From contig DAOSVM010000010.1 of NCBI GenBank assembly GCA_035379625.1, positions 10,956 through 74,955 on the forward strand: 64,000 nt of DNA. The letters run 5' to 3'. The translations under genes were made by a program, and so were the position numbers. Positions 27,506 to 36,531 of this stretch are shown in pieces. This DNA comes from DAOSCP01 sp035379625 (lineage in GTDB: Bacteria > Bacteroidota > Ignavibacteria > Ignavibacteriales > DAOSCP01). Every line of letters starts with the position of its first letter. Position 1 is the first letter of the stretch. Below the pieces are notes generated by a model, which saw only the letters and a program-made list of their open reading frames with translations, had not been told where the DNA came from and searched no databases.

Positions 27506-29133
27506 TTCATATTTAATTTTGTTTTAATTTTATATATCATACTATAAAGTTTTTCTTCTTCGGCTGGATTGTATTTAACTGCATTTTCCCAATCTTCAAC
27601 CGCTTGTTTGAGATATCTTAAGTGATAATTTGCAAAACCACGTAATTTATATGCTTCAGCACACTTAGGATCAACATGTATTGCTTTATTTGTATCTGCT
27701 AAAACTTCTTCGTATTTTTCTAATTGTAAATAAGCCTTAGCTCTTAAGCATAAAATTTTTGTATCATTTGGTTTGATTTCCAATGCTTTTTTAAAATCAT
27801 TAGTTGCAGGAATAAAATCCTGAGATTTAAGTCTAAAAATTCCTCGTTGAACATAAGCATCTAAAAACATAGGATCTATATTAATTGCTTTTGTTATATC
27901 ATCGATAGCCCCTTTTTTATCGTATAATTCCCATTTTGCTTTAGCACGATTAACAAAGGCTGTTGTATATTTAGAATCAATTTCTATAGCATGTGTAAAA
28001 TCGCTTGCAGCATCTGCATATTCTTTTAGTTTAAGCTTTGCCATACCACGCAAATTATAAGCAAAAGAATATTCAGGATTAAAGCTTACAGCTTTACTAC
28101 AATATTCAATACACTCCTTAAAATTTTTTAGAATATAATAAATTTGAGCTATTTTATAATATGCCGAGTATTCTGTTGGATCTAATTCGGTACATTTTAA
28201 AAGATCTTCAATAGCTTCATTATATTGTTTCAAATGTGTAAGTACATCAGCCTTTTGAATATAACATTTAGGATTTTCAGGAGCTAATTCTATGCATTTT
28301 TTTCTATCTTCAAGGGCTTCTTCATATCTTTTATTCTTTTCATATACTGATGCTCTAAAGTCATATGCATCAAAATAATCATCTTTAATTTCAAAAACTT
28401 TACTAAGATACATTAAACATGTTTCAACATTGTTTCTTTTCTCTTCCATAATAGCATAAAAGTAATAAGCTAAATACGAATTAGGATGTAATTTTAAAGC
28501 TGTATCCAAATTTTCTTTTGCATCCTTAAATTCATTTAATTCAACATGACATATTGCTCTATAAATATATGCATCTGTATAATTATGATTAATTTCCAAA
28601 ACCTGATTAAATATAACTATAGCTTTCTTAAAATCATTTTCTTTATATTTTACATAACCACTTAAAAATAACGCTTCAATATTATCAGGCAATATTTTAA
28701 AAGCTCTTTCTAAAACTGAATAGGCGTCATTATAGGCTTCGCTATGAATAAGCATTTTACCGTAAGCAGTAAGAATATCTGAATTATTTTTATCAGCCTG
28801 ATAAGCTTTTCTTATATAATCAAAAGCTTTATCAAAATTATTTAATTTCAAATATGATAGTGAATAATAATAATTCATAATTGGCTTATATTTAGGATCA
28901 GGATTAAGTTCATTAACTTTATTAAGTAAATTTATACACTCTTCAAATTCATTTTTATTAAAATGAAGAATTGCTTTATAATAATAAGGTAAAAAATGTT
29001 CTTCATCATTTTCGATAGCATGCTCAATTTTTTCCAGAACAGCTTCAAAATTCTTATCTTTTAGCAAAGATGGTATATCATATAAATATTCTTCTATATT
29101 AAGTTTTTTCTTAAAAAATGAAAAAATGCCCAT
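27502..29133 (-). CDS. Tetratricopeptide repeat protein
   Basis: 543 residues made almost wholly of about 14-15 TPR units of 34 residues, from about residue 15 to the end. Repeats such as AYIYRAICHVELNEFKDAK, AYNLRGMAKLKLKEYADAA and AYKLRGFANYHLRYLKQAV show the usual W/L-G-Y-A-F-A-P pattern. It has no signal peptide (MGIFSFFKKKLNIEEYLYD), so it is cytosolic or membrane-attached through the basic N-terminus. TPR arrays act as protein-binding scaffolds; the partner is unknown. It is 8 bases downstream of menC on the same strand. Confidence 0.88.
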   Translation of the reverse strand: MGIFSFFKKKLNIEEYLYDIPSLLKDKNFEAVLEKIEHAIENDEEHFLPYYYKAILHFNKNEFEECINLLNKVNELNPDPKYKPIMNYYYSLSYLKLNNFDKAFDYIRKAYQADKNNSDILTAYGKMLIHSEAYNDAYSVLERAFKILPDNIEALFLSGYVKYKENDFKKAIVIFNQVLEINHNYTDAYIYRAICHVELNEFKDAKENLDTALKLHPNSYLAYYFYAIMEEKRNNVETCLMYLSKVFEIKDDYFDAYDFRASVYEKNKRYEEALEDRKKCIELAPENPKCYIQKADVLTHLKQYNEAIEDLLKCTELDPTEYSAYYKIAQIYYILKNFKECIEYCSKAVSFNPEYSFAYNLRGMAKLKLKEYADAASDFTHAIEIDSKYTTAFVNRAKAKWELYDKKGAIDDITKAINIDPMFLDAYVQRGIFRLKSQDFIPATNDFKKALEIKPNDTKILCLRAKAYLQLEKYEEVLADTNKAIHVDPKCAEAYKLRGFANYHLRYLKQAVEDWENAVKYNPAEEEKLYSMIYKIKTKLNMN

Positions 29134-29141
29134 TTTAATAC

Positions 29142-30080
29142 CTAAATTACTTTTATAAAATTATTTTCTATTTTTAGGTCTAAATACTCTTCTTCTTTAT
29201 AAAGATTTATAGTAGATAGTCCATGTGTTTCATTACCAAACAAAGAAGCAATATTTATCAAGTGTTTAACACCAATATTACTCTCATACATACTGGAAAT
29301 TATTACTCTTTTATTTTTTACTTTTTTTCTTATTTCATTAAAGTAAAAAAAGCCACCTATATTTGAAGGTTTAGCAACTATAACATTAAATAAATCGCTA
29401 ATAATTATTTCTTCAAAATTTTTTCTATCCCTAATATACTCATCAACAGCAATTTTTTTTGGGAATAGATTTTCTAATTTAATTAAATAATCAATATTAG
29501 CAACAGGATCTTCAATATAATCGAAATTATATTTAATTAAGTTTTCAATGTTCTTTTTTGCATCTTCAAAATTCCAAGCTCCATTAACATCAAATTTAAG
29601 AATTACATCAGGGAACAATTTAATAATAAATTCAATAATTTCAATATCTTCAGAAAAATTGTTTCTTCCTAATTTAACTTTTATTGTTTTTATATTATTG
29701 TTTTTATAAAAGATTATTTTTTCACTAAGTTGTTTTTTATTCAAAAAGGGAATAAATCCATTTATTAAAACATTATTATAATTTATACCAAATATATTTG
29801 AGATTATTTGATCAAAACCAAATTCTATTTTTGGATTATCAATACTTTTTAAAAAAGTAATAGCATTTTCAAATGATAAATTATTTTCTAATTTACTAAA
29901 AGAGTGTATATAATTTAATAATGAGCTTTTTAAATTATTTTCAAAGTTAGAAATTTCACCAATAAATTTATGAAAACAGTTTTCATAAATTAAAAAAAAT
30001 ATATTGTTATTATAATAAATTTTACCTGAAACTCTAATAGGTTCTTTTAATGAATAAATTTTTTCTTGAAAATATAACAT
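29142..30080 (-). CDS. menC: o-Succinylbenzoate synthase (enolase superfamily)
   Basis: 312 residues with the muconate-lactonising-enzyme fold pattern. Active-site residues are the KxK pair in IKTIKVKLGR, metal ligands Asp in LKFDVNGAW, Glu in DYIEDPV and Asp in IAVDEYIRD, and the second-side Lys in VIVAKPSNIGG. It dehydrates SHCHC to o-succinylbenzoate in menaquinone synthesis. MenC sequences are divergent and overlap with N-acylamino acid racemases and dipeptide epimerases, so the substrate is an inference. The short length and the NxxG/KPSNIGG pattern fit MenC well. No other men genes are in view. Confidence 0.8.
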   Translation of the reverse strand: MLYFQEKIYSLKEPIRVSGKIYYNNNIFFLIYENCFHKFIGEISNFENNLKSSLLNYIHSFSKLENNLSFENAITFLKSIDNPKIEFGFDQIISNIFGINYNNVLINGFIPFLNKKQLSEKIIFYKNNNIKTIKVKLGRNNFSEDIEIIEFIIKLFPDVILKFDVNGAWNFEDAKKNIENLIKYNFDYIEDPVANIDYLIKLENLFPKKIAVDEYIRDRKNFEEIIISDLFNVIVAKPSNIGGFFYFNEIRKKVKNKRVIISSMYESNIGVKHLINIASLFGNETHGLSTINLYKEEEYLDLKIENNFIKVI

Positions 30081-30241
30081 ATTTAATTTAAAACAAATTA
30101 TATACCAAACGGAAAATAAAAAAATAATAAAAAAAATAATAAATTAATTTGCTTTTAGTAAATTTAAATGTTATCTTGTAATTGGATTTAAAAAATCCAC
30201 GGTAATTAACAAATGTCTCAATTAAATTTTAGGGTAATTTT

Positions 30242-30511
30242 ATGAATCTTTTTGTTGGAAACCTTGATTTCAAGGTTAAAAGTAATTATTTAGCAGAACT
30301 TTTCGGACAATATGGAAAAGTTACATCTGCAAGAGTAATCACAGATAAGGAAACAGGTAGAAGTAGAGGATTTGGTTTCGTAGAAATGGAAAACGAATCT
30401 GAAGCAAAATCTGCAATTGAAAAATTGAATGGAACAGATTTCAGAAATCGTTCTATTTCTGTAAACGAAGCTCGACCAAAAGAAACTTCCAATCGAACAT
30501 ATAGTAGATAA
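30242..30511 (+). CDS. RNA-binding protein with a single RRM
   Basis: 89 residues forming one RRM domain. RNP2 is LFVGNLDF (residues 3-10) and RNP1 is RGFGFVEM (about 41-48), each with the aromatic residues that stack on RNA. A short Arg/Ser-rich tail (RPKETSNRTYSR) follows. Such single-RRM proteins are common in cyanobacteria and Bacteroidota and bind single-stranded RNA, often in cold or stress response. It stands alone with 160 bases of upstream sequence and its own terminator. Confidence 0.95.
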   Translation: MNLFVGNLDFKVKSNYLAELFGQYGKVTSARVITDKETGRSRGFGFVEMENESEAKSAIEKLNGTDFRNRSISVNEARPKETSNRTYSR

Positions 30512-30530
30512 TATATAGTCCGAGCATTTA

Positions 30531-30583
30531 ACTGTAGTCTCTACAGTAGTTTCCTAAAAGCACCTGAAAAGGTGCTTTTTTTA
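30531..30583 (+). terminator. Hairpin pair and terminator after the RRM gene
   Basis: A perfect small hairpin ACTGTAG-TCT-CTACAGT (30531-30547) is followed by AAAAGCACC, loop TGAAAA, then GGTGCTTTTTTT. The second hairpin is a standard rho-independent terminator; the first may protect the 3' end or bind protein. Confidence 0.85.
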
Positions 30584-30641
30584 TATTTAAATTACATTAC
30601 ATTTTTGTATATTTACTTTTTCGAAATAAAAAGGATTTAAA

Positions 30642-31145
30642 ATGAACAATATGTGGTCACCTTGGAGATCTCAGTACATTGAATCTTTTCACAAAGAAAA
30701 AAAAGAAGAAAAATGCATATTTTGCAATATGGAAGATGTAGATCCTAAAGGTTTAGACAATTTATTAATTTATAAAGGGAAATTATCCTACATTATTATG
30801 AATTTGTATCCTTATAATAATGGTCATTTAATGGTTATACCTTATAAACATACATCAAACTTCCAAGATTTAAATAATGAAGAATTAATAGAAATGATGG
30901 ATTTATTGAAATTAGCACAACAAGCCCTTACAGAAATATTGCATCCAGAAGGGTTTAATATCGGGTTAAATCAAGGTAAGTGTGCAGGAGCTGGCATAGA
31001 TCAACATTTACATTTTCATATAGTTCCAAGATGGAATGGTGATACTAATTTTATGCCAGTATTAGGAGAAGTAAAAATTATTTCACAAGATTTGATAGAT
31101 ACAAAGAAGAAATTACAAAATTATATTGTGAGTAAACATTTATGA
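30642..31145 (+). CDS. HIT family nucleotide hydrolase/transferase (Ap4A-type)
   Basis: 167 residues. An N-terminal CIFC zinc knuckle pair is followed by YPYNNGHLMVIPYKH and the histidine triad HLHFHIVPRW, preceded by NIGLNQGKCAGAGIDQH. This layout (W-S-P-W-R-x-x-Y at the start, CxxC, longer C-terminus) is that of the Ap4A phosphorylase-like/HIT branch. It cleaves nucleoside phosphate anhydrides such as diadenosine tetraphosphate. AAGGA precedes the ATG. It overlaps the transporter gene by 4 bases. Confidence 0.9.
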   Translation: MNNMWSPWRSQYIESFHKEKKEEKCIFCNMEDVDPKGLDNLLIYKGKLSYIIMNLYPYNNGHLMVIPYKHTSNFQDLNNEELIEMMDLLKLAQQALTEILHPEGFNIGLNQGKCAGAGIDQHLHFHIVPRWNGDTNFMPVLGEVKIISQDLIDTKKKLQNYIVSKHL

Positions 31146-32416
31146 AAGGATTTAAAAAGGAATTTTATATAGCAAATTTAGTTGAAATGTTTGAAAGATT
31201 AGCATATTATGGTGTATTTATATCAATAACTATTTTTCTTACGGATGTAGTAGGATTTACTGATATCGAGTCAGCGTGGATAAGTGGTTTATTCTCAGCC
31301 GGATTATATTTTTTACCGCCATTTAGTGGAGCAATAGCTGATAAAATTGGTTTCAGAAAAGCAATGCTTTTTTCATTTTCTATGTTAACATTAGGTTATT
31401 CAATTTTAGGACTATTGCCATATAAACTAACTGTTATTCCGGCTTTATTTATTGTAATGATAGGTGGTTCTTTTATTAAATCTTTAATCACCGGAACGGT
31501 TGCACTAACAACAACTGAAGAAACGCGTGCAAAAGGTTATTCAATATTTTATTTAATGGTAAATATAGGTGCATTTTTAGGAAAAACTTTTGCTTATCCG
31601 TTAAGGTTAGACTATGGAATAACAACAGTGAATATTTTCTCTGGTATTATGTCATTTTTGGCATTAATTATCGTTTATTTCTTCTATAGCAATTTACAAA
31701 AAGGGGATAACGGTAAGTCACTAAAAGATATATGGGGTTCTTTAATTATTGTCTTAAAAAATTTCAAATTAGTAACTATCATTTTGATAGTAACCGGTTT
31801 TTGGATAATCCAACATCAAATGTATGCAACAATGCCAAAATATATTATTAGGATAGTCGGTAAAGAAGCATCTCCAGAATGGATTGCTAACGTTAATCCA
31901 TTTGTTGTAATTATTTCTGTTTATTTTGTAACACATTTTATGAAAAAAGTTACATCAGTATCTAGTATAATTGTTGGAATGTTGCTAATGCCTATTTCTG
32001 CTTTGATTATGTCATTAGGATATCAATTAAGTAACTATACAAATAATGTTAATCTTTTTTCAATTATATCACTTCACCCATATACCTTTACAATGATAAT
32101 GGGAATTGTATTCCAGGGTTTAGCTGAAAGTTTTATATCCCCCCGATATTTAGAATTTTTTTCTAAACAAGCTCCAGAAGGGCAAGAAGGACTGTACTTA
32201 GGTTTTAGCCATTTACATTCATTTTTATCATCAATATTAGGATTTGGTATATCAGGCTACTTGTTATCATGGTATTGTCCTGATCCAAAATTATATAGCT
32301 CAGAACAATTACCATATATTTATCAAAAAGCTCACTACATTTGGTATTACTTTGCTGCAATAGGTGGACTTTCGGCATTAGGAATGATCTTCTACAAAAT
32401 TAAATTTAAACTATGA
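31142..32416 (+). CDS. POT/MFS family transporter
   Basis: A 424-residue membrane protein with about 12 hydrophobic segments. The first helix carries NLVEMFERLAYYG, the ERxxYYG signature of proton-dependent oligopeptide transporters. A loop has GAIADKIGFRKAMLFSFSML, the MFS motif A variant. It probably takes up di- or tripeptides or a related solute with protons, but the substrate is not certain. It is the downstream gene of the HIT unit, by ATGA overlap. A paralogue lies on the minus strand at 60259-61485. Confidence 0.82.
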   Translation: MKGFKKEFYIANLVEMFERLAYYGVFISITIFLTDVVGFTDIESAWISGLFSAGLYFLPPFSGAIADKIGFRKAMLFSFSMLTLGYSILGLLPYKLTVIPALFIVMIGGSFIKSLITGTVALTTTEETRAKGYSIFYLMVNIGAFLGKTFAYPLRLDYGITTVNIFSGIMSFLALIIVYFFYSNLQKGDNGKSLKDIWGSLIIVLKNFKLVTIILIVTGFWIIQHQMYATMPKYIIRIVGKEASPEWIANVNPFVVIISVYFVTHFMKKVTSVSSIIVGMLLMPISALIMSLGYQLSNYTNNVNLFSIISLHPYTFTMIMGIVFQGLAESFISPRYLEFFSKQAPEGQEGLYLGFSHLHSFLSSILGFGISGYLLSWYCPDPKLYSSEQLPYIYQKAHYIWYYFAAIGGLSALGMIFYKIKFKL

Positions 32417-33796
32417 AATATTAAATTTTTGAATAAATGTTTTATTCATAACTTTAAGTGAAACAATATATATATTTGCTGGTAAATCATTTAATATAAC
32501 ATCGATTCTATGATTACCAGCTTCTTTTTTACCATTAAATATTGGAAGTATTATTTTGCCCATTAAATTAAAAATATTGACTTCAATGTCATATATTGAA
32601 TTCAAAAATAAATTTATTTGTAAATGTTTTGATTCATTGTCGAAATCTATGGAAAGCTTACAATGAGAAGGATTTGTTACTTTTTCAACTGTTAAAGCAT
32701 CTTTTAATAGATGATGAAGAGTATTTTTCCATAAGCCCCAACCATGTCCTTGATTATACATCTCAACTTTTATATTTGTTGAGTATTTTCTTAATTTTTC
32801 AAAAATAAAGTTATAATCATTATTAGGATTTTTTTCATGCTTACCATATATACTGAAAATAAATAAATTCTTATTATCTGCTTTATCGAGTAAATTTAAA
32901 ACTTCATAATTATTTGGCCAAAGTTGTGGGGAATGTAAATATAGATTATGAAATTTATCTGGATACATCAATGCAATTTTTAGTGAAATATTTGCTCCAA
33001 AATCTGCTCCCAATAAATGATAGTCGTTTGTTTCATCAGGAAGAGAATAATTAACATTAATAAATTCTAAAAGTTCTTCAACAAAAAATTTTATATATAA
33101 ATCTGTTTCATTGTATGCATATTCATTGTTTCTATCATTAGGCTTAATAAACACAGCTAAAGCATGTGTAATTAAATTTTCATTTATTAAATTATCAAGT
33201 TGATTATTACATTTTGCATAATCAATATATTCAAAACCATCTTGTATAAAAAGTATAGGTAATTTTTTGCCTTTTAAATAACCATTTGGAGTATAAACTT
33301 TTATCTTGTATTCTTTATTTAATATTTTACTGAACAACTCGTGATAAATTATTGTTCCATGTACATAATTTGCATTGTAATGGAAATATTTATTTTCTAC
33401 GAATTTAGGCATTCTAAGTTCTGAATTATATCCAAATCCACCATGACAAATTAATTTATTTTTGGGATCTAAAATCCATTGATTATTAACAACAAAACGA
33501 TAATCAAATCGTCCATCAGGTTCAAATGTTAAAATTTGGAAATAAATGTTTGAATTAGGTAATTTTTGCATTTTGGTAGTAAGTTGCCATTGATTAAAAT
33601 CTCCAACTATAAATATTTCTTGCATAGTCTTTGAAGAAATATTCTCATCTTCGTATATAAAAATAGCTTTATCATCAATAGTTATAGGAAAGCTTATGTT
33701 GCTTGTGCTAATTAAGTTATTAATATTTGATAACTCATTATTATTGATGTTTTCATTTTCAAGTAAATAACTTAATAATAATGTTATATTATTCAT
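32411..33796 (-). CDS. Esterase-like protein with glycogen-binding domain and degenerate sorting-like tail
   Basis: 461 residues. After about 55 Asn-rich residues there is an AMPK/CBM48-like domain (FIVGDFNQWQLTTKMQKL, DYRFVVNNQWILDPKN). An enterochelin-esterase/Esterase_D-type alpha/beta-hydrolase domain follows (about 145-370; ILFIQDGFEYIDY). At the nucleophile elbow the expected G-x-S-x-G is GADFG, so Ser is replaced by Asp; the His in NQGHGWGLWK remains. The last 75 residues (IYDIEVNIFNLMGKIILPIFN to FIQKFNIS) resemble a type IX sorting domain but lack YPNPFNP. No signal peptide is seen at the N-terminus. It overlaps the convergent transporter gene by 6 bases. It may be inactive or use another chemistry. 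Confidence 0.7.
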   Translation of the reverse strand: MNNITLLLSYLLENENINNNELSNINNLISTSNISFPITIDDKAIFIYEDENISSKTMQEIFIVGDFNQWQLTTKMQKLPNSNIYFQILTFEPDGRFDYRFVVNNQWILDPKNKLICHGGFGYNSELRMPKFVENKYFHYNANYVHGTIIYHELFSKILNKEYKIKVYTPNGYLKGKKLPILFIQDGFEYIDYAKCNNQLDNLINENLITHALAVFIKPNDRNNEYAYNETDLYIKFFVEELLEFINVNYSLPDETNDYHLLGADFGANISLKIALMYPDKFHNLYLHSPQLWPNNYEVLNLLDKADNKNLFIFSIYGKHEKNPNNDYNFIFEKLRKYSTNIKVEMYNQGHGWGLWKNTLHHLLKDALTVEKVTNPSHCKLSIDFDNESKHLQINLFLNSIYDIEVNIFNLMGKIILPIFNGKKEAGNHRIDVILNDLPANIYIVSLKVMNKTFIQKFNIS

Positions 33797-33882
33797 GCTA
33801 CTCCTATAAATAAAATTAATGCAAAATAATTGTAAAAAAATTGTTACATTTATACTTCCAATATAATAAATTGAGGGTTAAA

Positions 33883-35922
33883 ATGAAAAGAATTATTGTA
33901 TTAATTTTTATATTTTTAAATTATATATATCCACAAATATTATCACCACATCCAGATAAAGATGGAATAAGATTTTCATTTAAATCTAATTATAATTTCA
34001 AAATTAATACAGTAACAATTGCTGGTTCATTTAACAACTGGAATAAAAGAAAAGATTATATGATTTATGATGAAAAAAATGGAATTTGGACAATTGCATT
34101 AAAATTAACAAAAGGAGTTGAATATAGTTATAAATTTGTTATTAACGATACAATTTGGATAGCAGATCCTAATGCAATTTCAGATAAAACAGATGTTACA
34201 AACAATAGCGTTATTATTCCACAAGAATATGGAAAACCATTTTTAACTGACATTTATCCAGCATTATATCAAAGAGTAAGAAAATTACCTGTTATAACAA
34301 TGAAAATTAATAAAATTTCTGCAGATATTGATGAAAATTCGATTATTACTAAAGTTGACGACAAAGTAGTTAATCATAAATTTGATAAAAAAACATATAT
34401 TTTAAGTATATATCCAAGCAAAAATATTCAAGATGGTGACAAAAAGGTATATATTGAATTCAAAGATAAAGATGGTTTATCTAATGGCGGTTATACAACA
34501 TATTTTTATTTAGATAGATTTATAAATGAAATTAAAACACCTAAATTTTATGATAATGCAGTTTTATACGAAATTTATATAAGATCTTTCAAGGATTCTG
34601 ATGGAGATGGAATAGGTGATTTTAATGGCTTAACTTCCGAATTAGATTACTTAAAAAATTTAGGTGTAGATGTTATTTGGTTGATGCCGTTTAATGAATC
34701 TTCACGACCACATGGTTATAATGTTATAGATTATCTAAAAATTGAAAAAGATTATGGGACATTTGACGATTATATAAAATTTATTAAAGAAGCTCACAAA
34801 CGTAATATAAAAATTATTATGGATTTTGTTATAAATCATACAGACAGCACAAATGCAATGTTTTTAGATGCTGTAAATAATCCAAAGAGCAAATTCTCAT
34901 CTTGGTATAAATTTACCAATAAAGATAATTCAGACTGGGAACATTTTGGTGCTGAAAAATCTATGCCTAAATTGAATTATAATTGTGAAGAATTACAAAA
35001 TTATATTATTTCTGTTGCTAAATATTGGATGGATCCAAATAAAGATGGTAATTTTGATGATGGTGTAGATGGATTTAGATGTGATGCGGCACGTGAAGTT
35101 CCACATCATTTTTGGAAAAAATTCCGTAAAGAAATAAAGAAAATTAATCAAAATACATTACTCTTAGCTGAAATATGGGATGGTGCTGCTATGATTGTTC
35201 CATTCTTTAAAGAAGAGTTTGATATGTGTTTTGCGTTTCCTGTTCGTGGAGCAATAACTTCATATGTCGATAATAATAATGTGCAAGAATTAAAAAAGAG
35301 ATTACTGGAAGAATCGGAACTATATCCCATTGGTTATCAAATGGTTAGATTTTTAGCAAATCACGATGTTAGCAGAGCAATGAGTATGGTAAATAATAAT
35401 ATTGACAAATATAAAATGTTGGTATTTCTTAATAATGTATTATATGGAACACCAATGATTTACTACGGAGATGAAATAGGAATGGAGGGTATTTGTCCAC
35501 CAGATGATAATGTCAGGTTAAAATTAAATTGGGATATCGTAAAAAATCAATTAAAAGATGAAAATTCATTACTTAATTTTAACAAAAATTTGATAAAATT
35601 CAGAAAAGAATATCCAACTTTAGCATTAAGGAATGATAATAAAACAAAATCTATCCAATTTTCAGATGATCAGAAAATGTTATCTTTCATTAGATTTGAT
35701 AAGAAAAATCAATATTTGATAATTTGTAATAATACATCAGAAACTATTCAAAATCCTTCATTAAATTATAAAAATATTAAAAATACAAAATATGATTTAA
35801 AAGTAATTACAATGAATAATTGTGAAGTCGGAGATTTAAATGTAAATTATAACAATAACACACTAAAAATAAATAACTTAACATTAAAGCCATACAGTTA
35901 CATATTATTAAAATTAAAATAA
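33883..35922 (+). CDS. Secreted GH13 alpha-amylase with CBM48
   Basis: 679 residues from the ATG at 33883, selected for GAGGG upstream and the signal peptide MKRIIVLIFIFLNYIYPQ. A CBM48-like domain (about 25-110, VTIAGSFNNWNKRKDYMIYD) comes first, then a beta domain. The GH13 barrel (about 220-590) has VLYEIYIRSFKDSDGDGIGD (also a calcium-type loop), IMDFVINHT, nucleophile Asp in GVDGFRCDAARE, acid Glu in LLLAEIWDG, and FLANHDVSRAM. It hydrolyses alpha-glucans. It lacks a type IX tail, so it is probably periplasmic or lipid-free outer-surface, feeding on oligosaccharides made by the larger amylase. It is divergent from the esterase-like gene. Confidence 0.9.
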   Translation: MKRIIVLIFIFLNYIYPQILSPHPDKDGIRFSFKSNYNFKINTVTIAGSFNNWNKRKDYMIYDEKNGIWTIALKLTKGVEYSYKFVINDTIWIADPNAISDKTDVTNNSVIIPQEYGKPFLTDIYPALYQRVRKLPVITMKINKISADIDENSIITKVDDKVVNHKFDKKTYILSIYPSKNIQDGDKKVYIEFKDKDGLSNGGYTTYFYLDRFINEIKTPKFYDNAVLYEIYIRSFKDSDGDGIGDFNGLTSELDYLKNLGVDVIWLMPFNESSRPHGYNVIDYLKIEKDYGTFDDYIKFIKEAHKRNIKIIMDFVINHTDSTNAMFLDAVNNPKSKFSSWYKFTNKDNSDWEHFGAEKSMPKLNYNCEELQNYIISVAKYWMDPNKDGNFDDGVDGFRCDAAREVPHHFWKKFRKEIKKINQNTLLLAEIWDGAAMIVPFFKEEFDMCFAFPVRGAITSYVDNNNVQELKKRLLEESELYPIGYQMVRFLANHDVSRAMSMVNNNIDKYKMLVFLNNVLYGTPMIYYGDEIGMEGICPPDDNVRLKLNWDIVKNQLKDENSLLNFNKNLIKFRKEYPTLALRNDNKTKSIQFSDDQKMLSFIRFDKKNQYLIICNNTSETIQNPSLNYKNIKNTKYDLKVITMNNCEVGDLNVNYNNNTLKINNLTLKPYSYILLKLK

Positions 35923-35932
35923 CTTTATAATA

Positions 35933-36523
35933 ATGAGATATAAAGATTTAGAAAAACAAAAATTAATAAAAATAAAAGCAATATCTCTTTTTGCTCAAAA
36001 TGGTTATAATAATACAAGTATAAATCAAATTACTGATACAGTGGGTATTGCTGCAGGAAGTTTTTACATTTATTATAAAAGTAAAGAAGATTTATTAACG
36101 GAAATATTTATTGATTTATGGTCAGAAATTGCAAATAAAATTGAAGATATCCAAAAAAGTAATAAATTTCCACCTGATTTAAAATTGGAAGGTTTAATAG
36201 ATACAATTTTTGATGCTTTTATTATAAATCCAGATTTAGCAAAAATTTTTGTTAATGAACATTCAACAATTATGAAGCTTGGAAATAATAAACTAATGAA
36301 ATTTTATAAGAGATTTTTAGAAATAGGGGAAAATATTGTTAGAGAAGGTATAGATAAAAAAATATTTAATAATAAAATATCAATAACTGTTTATAGTTCA
36401 TATATTTTTGGTTCTATTAGATATTTATTGCATTTATGGGCTGAAGATAATAACAATTATCCTTTGAATTTAATTAGAGAAAATGTTAAATTTGCAAGTT
36501 TGAATGGAATAAAAAATAAATAA
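35933..36523 (+). CDS. TetR family transcriptional regulator
   Basis: 196 residues. The N-terminal helix-turn-helix is typical: AISLFAQNGYNNTSINQITDTVGIAAGSFYIYYKSKEDLLTEIF. The C-terminal ligand domain is divergent. It begins 10 bases after the amylase stop and is followed after 8 bases by the TolC-like gene. It probably represses the export genes, or the whole unit, in response to a toxic ligand. Confidence 0.92.
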   Translation: MRYKDLEKQKLIKIKAISLFAQNGYNNTSINQITDTVGIAAGSFYIYYKSKEDLLTEIFIDLWSEIANKIEDIQKSNKFPPDLKLEGLIDTIFDAFIINPDLAKIFVNEHSTIMKLGNNKLMKFYKRFLEIGENIVREGIDKKIFNNKISITVYSSYIFGSIRYLLHLWAEDNNNYPLNLIRENVKFASLNGIKNK

Positions 36524-36531
36524 GGTTTGAT

